Shown piece by piece: positions 1 to 5,062 of a stretch of DNA of 7,273 nucleotides. The notes under the pieces were generated by a model. The model made no database searches, had not been told where the DNA came from, and saw nothing but the letters and a program-made list of their open reading frames with translations. Location: contig JACDAH010000008.1 in NCBI GenBank assembly GCA_013695505.1, forward strand, positions 1-7,273. Direction: 5' to 3'. The first letter of the stretch is position 1, and each line of letters begins with the position of its first letter. Source of the DNA: Chloroflexota bacterium. Lineage in GTDB: Bacteria > Chloroflexota > Limnocylindria > Limnocylindrales > CSP1-4. The translations under genes were made by a program, and so were the position numbers.

Positions 1-465
1 CGACTGCTTGACCATCCGGAGATACACGAAGGTCTCGGTCTCGCGGACGCCCTCGATCGTCCGGAGCCGCTCCGCGAGGAACCGGAGCAGGCCCTCGTTG
101 TCCTCGCAGACGGTCTCGATCAGGATGTCGTAGGTCCCGGCCGTGATGACGACGTAGTCCACCTCCGGCATCTCGGCGCACTTGGCGGCGACGTCCATCA
201 GGTGGTCGGCCTCGCAGCGGATTCCGATCATCGCCATCTGCTGGAAGCCGAGCTTGAGCGGGTCGGTGACGCCGACGACCTGGAGGATGCCACGCTCGAC
301 GAGCCGGTTCGTGCGAGCGCGAACGGCCGCCTCGGACACGCCCAGATCGGCGGCGATCTGGGTGAAGGGCCGGCGACCGTCCTGCTGGAGGTGCTCGATG
401 ATCCGCTTGTCGAGCTCGGAGACCTCGTCTCCGGAGCGGCCGCCCGGGCGGCGCGGGCTGGTCAT
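1..465 (-). CDS. Lrp/AsnC family transcriptional regulator (C-terminus cut by window edge)
   Basis: This is a DNA-binding regulator of the Lrp/AsnC (feast/famine) family, 155 residues visible with no stop before the window edge; family members are usually about 150-165 residues, so only a few are missing. Residues 17-64 form the AsnC-type winged helix-turn-helix, starting with ELDKRIIEHLQQDGRR, with the recognition segment around QIAADLGVSEAAVRARTNRL (36-55). Residues 73 to the end form the RAM/AsnC ligand-binding domain, including the conserved ITAGTYDIL segment (107-115) with G110 and Y112-D113. In this family the domain binds amino acids or related small molecules and drives oligomerisation. 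The ATG at 465-463 overlaps the TGA of the upstream lipoprotein gene as ATGA, and no Shine-Dalgarno is evident, so translation is probably coupled. The ligand and targets cannot be read from the sequence. Confidence 0.93.
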   Translation of the reverse strand, partial: MTSPRRPGGRSGDEVSELDKRIIEHLQQDGRRPFTQIAADLGVSEAAVRARTNRLVERGILQVVGVTDPLKLGFQQMAMIGIRCEADHLMDVAAKCAEMPEVDYVVITAGTYDILIETVCEDNEGLLRFLAERLRTIEGVRETETFVYLRMVKQS

Positions 466-1100
466 GGCTTGGGAGTCTTCTTGGGCTTCGGAGTGGGCTT
501 GGCGGTCGCCCTGGCCGACGGGACCGGGGTCGCGATCGGGGCCGCCGTCCGGGACGGGACCGCGACAACCGAGCGCTGGGCGATCGGCCAGAGGAGAGGA
601 TCGAGGACGGCGATGATCGCCGCGGCGACGGTCTGGCGCGCGGTGTCGGGCGCGGCCGGGGTACGGACGCTGATCGGTCCGAACTCGACCAGAACGTTGA
701 GGCCGGCGAACGAGTACGCAGCCTCACCGCCCTTGGGCTTGCCGCCCGGCTTCCACGCGAGAATCTTGGTCATCACGCCGGCCGAGCGGTACTGCGTGAT
801 CCGCAGCGGCCAGCCATCCAGCTCGGCGTTGATCTGCTTGACGATGTCCGGATTGCCCCGCCCGAGATTCGCATTGTTCGAGTTCACGGGGAGCTTCGCC
901 ACCCGGAGCGCGATGTAGACCTGGTCGGCGGTGACCGGCTCCTGGAGGTGCGGATCCGGGGTCACGACGGGGGTCGGTGCGACAGTCGCCGACGGGGCGG
1001 GCGCGGCGGATGCGCTGCAGCCGACGAAGGTCATGGCGAACAATCCGACGAGCCAGATCGGCGGTCGGCTGCCCCGTACGGCGCGATTCGAATGTCGCAT
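462..1100 (-). CDS. Putative lipoprotein of unknown function, proline/alanine-rich
   Basis: The 212-residue product starts with a basic stretch (MRHSNRAVRGSRPP), a hydrophobic segment (IWLVGLFAMTFVG, about 15-27) and a lipobox-like FVGC with Cys28, so it is predicted to be exported and lipid-anchored. A low-complexity Ala/Pro/Thr/Ser linker follows (29-50). A folded region spans about residues 51-172 and includes VYIALRVAKLPV (61-72), WPLRITQYRSAG (97-108), KILAWKPGGKP (112-122) and FAGLNVLVEFGP (131-142). The tail (about 178-212) is again low complexity and ends in a Lys/Pro run. I do not recognise a named domain; the pattern resembles small uncharacterised lipoproteins of Chloroflexota, from memory only. 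It is the first gene of a two-gene unit with the Lrp/AsnC gene, whose start codon overlaps its stop. The ATG at 1100-1098 has no strong ribosome binding site; it is chosen because the signal sequence follows directly. Confidence 0.85.
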   Translation of the reverse strand: MRHSNRAVRGSRPPIWLVGLFAMTFVGCSASAAPAPSATVAPTPVVTPDPHLQEPVTADQVYIALRVAKLPVNSNNANLGRGNPDIVKQINAELDGWPLRITQYRSAGVMTKILAWKPGGKPKGGEAAYSFAGLNVLVEFGPISVRTPAAPDTARQTVAAAIIAVLDPLLWPIAQRSVVAVPSRTAAPIATPVPSARATAKPTPKPKKTPKP

Positions 1101-1179
1101 TTCCGGCGGGATGCTAGCACGCTAATCGCACGCACCAGTCCCCTGACCAAGGTACCGAGCTGGTCGAACTGTGCGCCCA

Positions 1180-2097
1180 TCAGCTGGCGTCAAGGATCGG
1201 GAGGACGGCTGCAAATCGCTCGACTGCGGTCCGGTCGATCGGATCGAGGACGATCTGGACCTCGGCCACGCCGGCGCCGGCGAATGCCGCGAGGCCGGCC
1301 GCCATCTCCTCGGGCGATCCCTCGAGTGGAACGATCCGTTCCGTCGTCGTGGTGTCGCCCATCGTCCGGCCCCTGCCGCCGGGCATCCGGACGTGGACCG
1401 CGACGGTTCGCTCGATCGCGTCCGGATCGCGCCCGACGTCCCGGCACGCCGCGTCGACGATCTCTCGCAGCGGCGCGACGCCGGCCGGGGTGTTGTCGGT
1501 GTCGGCATACCAGGTGTTCCAGGCATGGGCGTGGGGCATGGTGATCCGAAGCATCCGCGGCCCGTTCGATCCGATCAGGAGCCGCGGGCCGCCCGGCCGC
1601 GGACGGGGCAGGAGTTCGCAGTCGCGCGCCTGGTAATAGGTGCCGGCGAAGTCGATCTGCCCCTCCTGGAGCAGCGTCCGGATGATCGTGAACGCCTCCC
1701 CGAAGCGATCGACCCGGTGGTCGTACGGGAACCCGAACGCCTCGAACTCGGTCACGTTCCAGCCCGCTCCGAGCCCAAGAACGAACCGGCCCCCCGCGAT
1801 CTCGTCGATCGTCGCCGCCTGCTTGGCGAGGAGCGCCGGATTGTGGAAGTTCGTGCAGGCGACGAGGGGCCCGATCGTGACCCGGCTGGTTGCCGCAGCG
1901 AGGGCAGCCATCAGCGTCCACGCCTCCCACGGGCCGCGGGATGGCTGGCCGGGCCAGCGATAGAGGAGATGCTCGCCGACCCAGATGGCGTCGAAGCCGA
2001 GATCCTCGATCGTCCGGGCGAGCTCCACGAGCTCGGGCCAGCGGACCTCGCGCTCGACCTCGGGGAGCTGGATTCCCACGCGCAGGGGGCGTGTCAT
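1180..2097 (-). CDS. F420-dependent LLM-class (luciferase-like) oxidoreductase
   Basis: This is a 305-residue member of the bacterial luciferase-like monooxygenase family, of the type annotated as LLM class F420-dependent oxidoreductase; these are cytosolic TIM-barrel enzymes that use coenzyme F420 (some FMN) for hydride transfer. Diagnostic segments are RVGIQLPEVE (6-15), LGFDAIWVGEH (33-43), RVTIGPLVACTNFHNPALLAKQ (72-93), the glycine-rich LGLGAGWNVTEFEAFGF (107-123) followed by RVDRFGEAFTIIR (128-140), and PRLLIGSNGPRML (171-183). Length is normal for the family. The ATG at 2097-2095 is chosen because the family N-terminus begins here; it overlaps the stop of the upstream membrane-protein gene (ATGA), and a GAGG lies about 10 bases upstream. 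The frame stays open up to 2301 but that extension is Arg/Pro-rich shadow sequence. The substrate cannot be inferred. F420 rather than FMN dependence is assigned by family resemblance. Confidence 0.92.
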   Translation of the reverse strand: MTRPLRVGIQLPEVEREVRWPELVELARTIEDLGFDAIWVGEHLLYRWPGQPSRGPWEAWTLMAALAAATSRVTIGPLVACTNFHNPALLAKQAATIDEIAGGRFVLGLGAGWNVTEFEAFGFPYDHRVDRFGEAFTIIRTLLQEGQIDFAGTYYQARDCELLPRPRPGGPRLLIGSNGPRMLRITMPHAHAWNTWYADTDNTPAGVAPLREIVDAACRDVGRDPDAIERTVAVHVRMPGGRGRTMGDTTTTERIVPLEGSPEEMAAGLAAFAGAGVAEVQIVLDPIDRTAVERFAAVLPILDAS

Positions 2098-2351
2098 CGG
2101 GCCAGCACCTCGTCGCCGGTCGCGCCGGTCGCGGCGAGGGCGACCGCGTTGGCGAGGGTCACGGCGCCCAGGATGATCCCGCCCACGACGCCGCCGATCA
2201 GGGCCAGCCCGAACGCTGGCACCACGAGCAGGACGGTGCCGAGGACGAGCCACAGGGCGCGGTTGATCGCAACGAACATCAGGGCATTGTGACGCGCACA
2301 CGCGCGGGTCGCGTGGTCGTCGGCGGACTCGGTGTAGATGGCGACCTTCAT
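2094..2351 (-). CDS. Small two-helix membrane protein, coupled to the LLM oxidoreductase
   Basis: The frame ends in about 85 residues with a strongly hydrophobic stretch from ALWLVLGTVLLVVPAFGL through ALIGGVVGGIILGAVTLANA, enough for two closely spaced transmembrane helices with a short turn, preceded by a polar N-terminus. I do not recognise a family. Two starts are possible: ATG at 2351 (MKVAIYTESADD, with GAGCAGG just upstream), used here, or ATG at 2279 (MFVAINRALWL), which would give a 61-residue protein and lacks a visible ribosome binding site. The frame stays open further upstream to 2552, but that part is Arg/Ala-rich and does not look coding. The stop overlaps the start of the LLM oxidoreductase gene (ATGA), so the two are very likely co-translated. 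The residues before the first helix could be either a real cytosolic part or an over-extension. Confidence 0.62.
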   Translation of the reverse strand: MKVAIYTESADDHATRACARHNALMFVAINRALWLVLGTVLLVVPAFGLALIGGVVGGIILGAVTLANAVALAATGATGDEVLAR

Positions 2352-2562
2352 CGACCTGCTCGTCGTCTCGGCGACAAGTGTCGCGAGGTGCCCGGCAAGC
2401 CAGTCACGGGCGCCGCGCCCTGCTCCTCGCCGAGCTTCCAAGAACCCCGAGAGCGGAACGAGGGGCGTCAACTGGCGCCAGGACCGTCTGACCATCTTTG
2501 CCACGGAAGCTGGCGAAGCCGCCGGCCAGCGTGCCTTCGAGATCGTTCGCAACGCCGACGAC

Positions 2563-2577
2563 CCGGGCGCGGCCCGG
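2563..2577 (-). terminator. GC-rich hairpin downstream of the cupredoxin/FnIII gene
   Basis: A perfect inverted repeat, CCGGGC then a three-base loop then GCCCGG, lies 27 bases past the TAG stop of the minus-strand gene ending at 2605. No T-run follows on the minus strand, so it is not a classic intrinsic terminator. It could be a hairpin-only terminator of the kind proposed in high-GC bacteria, or chance in GC-rich DNA. Confidence 0.28.
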
Positions 2578-2604
2578 CGTCCTCAACCTTCTGGCGGGTC
2601 TTCT

Positions 2605-4044
2605 CTAGCGGACGATGAACGTGGCCTCTGGTGACCATTGCGCGCTGATGCCGGTTCCGGAGTTGCGGAGGCGGGCGCTGAAGGCATAGGTGCCCTTGCC
2701 CGATGACGGGTTGAAGGCGGCACTGGTGGTCGCCACTCCGGTCTTCCAGGTCTTGAGCGCGGACCAGGTCTTCGAGCCCGCCTTCATGAACCGGTACTGG
2801 ACGTCGAAGACGTAGCCGGTCAGGGCGGCTGACGACCAGGTGATCGTGAACGAGGTCGTCGTCCCGCCAGACGTCGGGCTGGTCACGACGGGCACAGCCA
2901 CGGATCCCGCGAAGCTGCCCGGATCGCCCTTGACGGTCGATCCGTAGGTATAGGTGGCGGCAGCCCGGAAGACATACCCGGAGCGGCCACTGGTCAGGAC
3001 GCCCGAGTTGAAAAGGGGCGACTTGGCCGGGCCGAGTTTGAGGTTCTCGGTGACGCTATGCGGCTTCGAACCGGCGAATGTCCAGACCACGATCCCGCCT
3101 TGGCCCACGGTCACGGTCTTGGGGCTGTAGCCGTTATCCGCGACGCTCACCGCGGTCGTCTTGACCGCGCTGTTCCAGTGGCTGGCCGAACCGGTCAGGA
3201 TCGTGATCCTCAGGTCATCGCCGGCGTTGATGTACTGGCGGTCTGAGACGCACGGATCGGGCGCGATCGGCGGTGCGCTGACGGTGCAGGTTTCGACCAC
3301 GACGGGGCTGCCGGCCTCGGCCCGGGTGATGGCGACCTGGTCGGCGGTCGGCAATGGATCGCTCGGCGCGAGGCCAAGACTCGTCCTGATTGCGCTGGAG
3401 TCGATTGTGAACACGATCGTGAGCGGGTTGCTCGCCGACGTTGCGGCGGTCGAGGTGATGTCGATCTGCTGGCCGAGGAACTGGTAGCCACCAGCCGGCG
3501 CGCTCTCGGTCACCGCGGTCTCGGCGATCGAGATGGTGCCGCCGTCGGAGGTGGGCGGGACGGTGACGCTGGTCGTGATCGGATCAGACGGCGTCGGACC
3601 GCTGTTCGTCGGGTCGGTGGTAGCCGTGCCGCCGGTGCTCGCGGGGACCGTCTCGGTGGTGGTCTGCGGTGCGGCTGCGCCGGCCTGGGGCGTGACCGGA
3701 GCCGAAGGATCTGACGACGGTCCGGTTCCCACGGCATTGGCGGCGCTGACGGTGAAGGTGTACGACGTGTCGTTGGCGAGTCCCGTGACAGTGGCACTCG
3801 TTGCGCCAGCGGTGGTTGCCGTCAGGCCGCCCGGTGACGAGGTGACGGTGTAGGAGGTGATCGGGCTGCCGCCGTCCGAGGCGGGCGCCGCCCAACTGAC
3901 GGAGGCCTGGCCGTCGCCAGCCGCGGCGGTGACACCCGTCGCCGCACCCGGGGCCGTCGCGGCGGGCGTGGGCGGCGGCGTGAGATACGGCGTCACCTGG
4001 GGCGTTGGGGTGGGGGTGGGAGTCGGTGGTGCGGCCTCCTTCAA
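2605..4044 (-). CDS. FnIII / cupredoxin-like multidomain surface protein, N-terminus probably incomplete
   Basis: The 479-residue frame reads as a string of extracellular-type domains. A Pro/Thr linker (7-30, repeated PT) leads to a fibronectin type III domain (about 33-118: VSWAAPASDGGSPITSYTV, GLANDTSYTFTVSAANAVG). A Thr/Pro-rich linker follows, then a beta-rich region (about 155-291: GGYQFLGQQIDITSTAA, NPLTIVFTIDSSAI, GDDLRITILTGSASHWN), with Cys253 and Cys265 as a possible disulfide. Next is a cupredoxin/plastocyanin-like domain (about 298-385: DNGYSPKTVTVGQGGIVVWTF, KPHSVTE), then a final FnIII-like Ig fold (388-479). The single His (329) remains, but the usual Cys-His-Met ligand loop reads YTYGSTVKGDPGSFAG, without those residues. 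The start used is TTG at 4044; the frame is open back to a TGA at 4080-4078 with no ATG or GTG, no signal peptide and no clear Shine-Dalgarno. Such a protein should be secreted, so the gene probably lost its 5' part or has a frameshift near 4045-4080. The role is unknown. Confidence 0.82.
   Translation of the reverse strand: MKEAAPPTPTPTPTPQVTPYLTPPPTPAATAPGAATGVTAAAGDGQASVSWAAPASDGGSPITSYTVTSSPGGLTATTAGATSATVTGLANDTSYTFTVSAANAVGTGPSSDPSAPVTPQAGAAAPQTTTETVPASTGGTATTDPTNSGPTPSDPITTSVTVPPTSDGGTISIAETAVTESAPAGGYQFLGQQIDITSTAATSASNPLTIVFTIDSSAIRTSLGLAPSDPLPTADQVAITRAEAGSPVVVETCTVSAPPIAPDPCVSDRQYINAGDDLRITILTGSASHWNSAVKTTAVSVADNGYSPKTVTVGQGGIVVWTFAGSKPHSVTENLKLGPAKSPLFNSGVLTSGRSGYVFRAAATYTYGSTVKGDPGSFAGSVAVPVVTSPTSGGTTTSFTITWSSAALTGYVFDVQYRFMKAGSKTWSALKTWKTGVATTSAAFNPSSGKGTYAFSARLRNSGTGISAQWSPEATFIVR
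3999..4020 (+). other. G-quadruplex-forming run inside the PT-repeat coding region
   Basis: Four G-tracts (GGGG, GGGG, GGGGG, GGG) separated by loops of four, one and one bases fit the canonical quadruplex pattern. They lie on the plus strand, which is the template strand for the gene that encodes PTPTPTPTP here. The run may simply be a by-product of proline codons (CCC/CCA) alternating with threonine (ACC/ACT). Confidence 0.5.
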
Positions 4045-4383
4045 GTAGACGTCGAAGCCGGTCTCGGTGTCAGCACCTCACTCATTTCAAGGACGGAGGC
4101 GGACGGCCGAAGTTGGATCGCGCTCATGATTCTCCGCTCTCGCGTCCCAACCGTCAGTCCAAATGCTCGAACTCTGGTCGGATGTGCACGCCCAACCACG
4201 CCGAGGCTTCGGCGACGAGCCGAGAGTCAGCATCGTGGTTGGTCGTCCCGTAGACGACGTGCGCCTTCGAGGTGCCGACGGCGATGTGTGCGTGGCTCGT
4301 GGTACGGAATCGTCCTGACCGAAGCGAAGTGCTACTCGGTGGGCAGCGAACTCGTGGTCGGTCGATCGACAGAGGCCGGCGGG
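4045..4383. other. Gap between the FnIII/cupredoxin gene and tRNA-Pro; no intact gene
   Basis: No complete gene is supported here. On the minus strand the frame of the neighbouring protein continues from 4044 to 4077 (GADTETGFDVY) before a TGA, which reads like protein but has no start codon. A second minus frame, beginning at an ATG near 4126, gives only 28 codons. A further fragment at 4154-4303 is listed separately. I see no clear terminator with a T-run after the tRNA. Confidence 0.5.
4154..4303 (-). pseudogene. Possible protein-coding remnant downstream of tRNA-Pro
   Basis: About 49 residues ending in a TGA at 4156-4154 read like genuine soluble protein: HAHIAVGTSKAHVVYGT followed by a segment with NHDADSRLVAEASAWLGV and ending IRPEFEHLD. 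The balanced composition, with acidic, aromatic and hydrophobic residues, differs from the Arg/Pro/Ser-rich shadow frames around it. No start codon or ribosome binding site is visible. Upstream, the same frame runs without a stop through the tRNA, which cannot be the real N-terminus. I do not recognise a family. It could be the tail of a gene broken by rearrangement, or chance. Confidence 0.2.
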
Positions 4384-4459
4384 TGGTCGGGGTGGTCGGA
4401 CTCGAACCGACGATCTCGTGCTCCCAAAGCACGTGCGTTGCCAACTACGCCACACCCCG
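4384..4459 (-). tRNA. tRNA-Pro, anticodon TGG, CCA encoded
   Basis: The minus strand folds as a complete 76-base cloverleaf. The acceptor stem CGGGGTG pairs with CACCCCG, followed by discriminator A and an encoded CCA. The D arm is GCGT/ACGC with loop AGTTGGCA. The anticodon stem CGTGC/GCACG carries the loop TTTGGGA, giving anticodon TGG (reads CCA and, with wobble, other proline codons). The T arm is GTCGG/CCGAC with loop TTCGAGT. C at position 1 paired to G72 and the GG of the anticodon are usual for bacterial tRNA-Pro. No upstream -35/-10 pair stands out. It is the only tRNA in the window and sits in an otherwise gene-poor kilobase between opposed gene blocks. Confidence 0.96.
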
Positions 4460-4703
4460 CCGATTCGAGCTCGCGAACCGCATGTGCTTCGGTACGAGCT
4501 GGCGAATGACAAGCCTACAACGCTCCGAGCGCGGTGCTTGCAGCGGTAGGCGCGTCAAGTCCCACGACGTGGTGTAACTGGCCATCGCCGCAGCGACCCG
4601 GTCAGCTGGTAATCAGCCATGTCGAACTCACGTCCTGGTGGTCGATCTCGGCGTCGATGAGGGCCATCGTCTCGCGCCGGAGTCGAGCGGGGCGTCCTGC
4701 CAC

Positions 4704-4871
4704 TCATCTTCCTTTGCGGGGCCCTGTCCCTACGCCGGAGCCGACGTTCGCGGTGCCCCCGTCCTGTCGGAGCCGTCGGGGAACTGCTGTCAAATGCCGG
4801 GCCTTGACAGCAGCGGCCGTCGCGAACCGCTCCATCTCCGGATTCTCCGAAGCTTTTTGCTCGCTCGACAT
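4704..4871 (-). pseudogene. Possible broken small gene (55 codons intact)
   Basis: From an ATG at 4871-4869 a 55-codon minus-strand frame begins MSSEQKASENPEMERFATAA and continues VKARHLTAVP, which looks like a normal soluble N-terminus, before ending at a TGA at 4706-4704. The protein-like quality then seems to jump frames. After a C run in the codons for AVP, the neighbouring frame reads DGSDRTGAPRTSAPA, a TAG, then GPAKEDEWQDAPLDSG; a further shift gives RETMALIDAEIDHQDV. This is what a gene with two frameshifts and a nonsense codon would look like, but it is read by eye from short pieces and could be chance. No family is recognised. Confidence 0.2.
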
Positions 4872-4993
4872 TCTCGTCAGCGCTCTGTCCTGTCATGGCA
4901 CCCGCTCCATCTGGATGCGGGCCGAGCCGCGCGGGCCCAAGCGCGAGCTCACCGATCGGCGCGCGGATGATTCTGCTAACCACGTCCTGGGAC

Positions 4994-5022
4994 TTGACCT
5001 ACTGTCGTACCAACACCATTTT
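4994..5022 (+). promoter_or_regulatory. Candidate sigma70-type promoter for the sugar operon
   Basis: TTGACC (five of six matches to the -35 consensus) is followed, after a 17-base spacer, by CATTTT (three of six to the -10 consensus). Initiation would fall near 5029, leaving about 34 bases of leader before the proposed TTG start at 5063. The -10 match is weak, so this is only a candidate. Confidence 0.3.
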
Positions 5023-5049
5023 CATCCGCGGCTCACCGCTGCCGCCGTT

Positions 5050-5055
5050 AGGGGG
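5050..5055 (+). promoter_or_regulatory. Shine-Dalgarno that supports the TTG start at 5063
   Basis: AGGGGG lies seven bases before a TTG at 5063-5065. This site decides the start of the sugar isomerase gene: the alternative GTG at 5093 has no purine-rich stretch at the right distance, and the frame upstream to 4895 reads as non-coding. Confidence 0.55.
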
Positions 5056-5062
5056 TCGTCAG

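Larger units (their letters stand above)
4460..5049. other. Gene-poor region upstream of tRNA-Pro and of the sugar operon
   Basis: I find no intact gene in this 590-base stretch. Several open frames exist on both strands, but they are rich in Arg, Ser, Pro and Gly with no family signature. The plausible contents are the promoter region of the tRNA (minus strand), a weak promoter candidate for the sugar operon (4994-5022, plus strand) and possibly a decayed minus-strand reading frame starting at 4871. No inverted repeat convincing enough to be an operator was seen. Confidence 0.5.

Noticed and set aside
1148..1170. GACCA/TGGTC inverted repeat around GGTACC between the LLM gene and the lipoprotein gene
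   Set aside because: Only five base pairs with an 11-base loop and no T-run; too weak for a terminator or operator call.
1171..2292. A 373-codon plus-strand open frame opposite the LLM oxidoreductase
   Set aside because: It is Arg/Pro/Gly-rich with no family signature and lies antisense to a gene with clear luciferase-like motifs; long antisense frames are common in high-GC DNA.
2098..2301. N-terminal extension of the LLM oxidoreductase to 2301
   Set aside because: The added residues are Arg-rich shadow sequence of the membrane-protein gene, and the family N-terminus starts exactly at the ATG at 2097.
2352..2552. N-terminal extension of the small membrane protein to 152 residues
   Set aside because: The extra 67 residues are Arg/Ala-rich without hydrophobic or conserved features, and a better-placed ATG with a purine-rich upstream stretch exists at 2351.
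2404..2586. A 60-codon minus frame containing VVGVANDLEGTLAGGFASF
   Set aside because: Part of it reads protein-like, but it is short, has no ribosome binding site, overlaps other open frames and I can name no family, so it is not listed as a gene.
4087..4512. A 141-codon minus frame spanning the tRNA
   Set aside because: It runs straight through the tRNA-Pro gene and has a Ser/Arg/Pro-rich composition, so it is a spurious frame.
4555..4983. A 142-codon minus frame upstream of the sugar operon
   Set aside because: Most of it is Arg/Pro/Gly-rich, with no recognisable domain and overlapping frames on both strands.
4895..5062. N-terminal extension of the sugar isomerase to an ATG at 4895
   Set aside because: The added 56 residues do not fit the TIM-barrel start, there is no ribosome binding site at 4895, and AGGGGG stands seven bases before the TTG at 5063.
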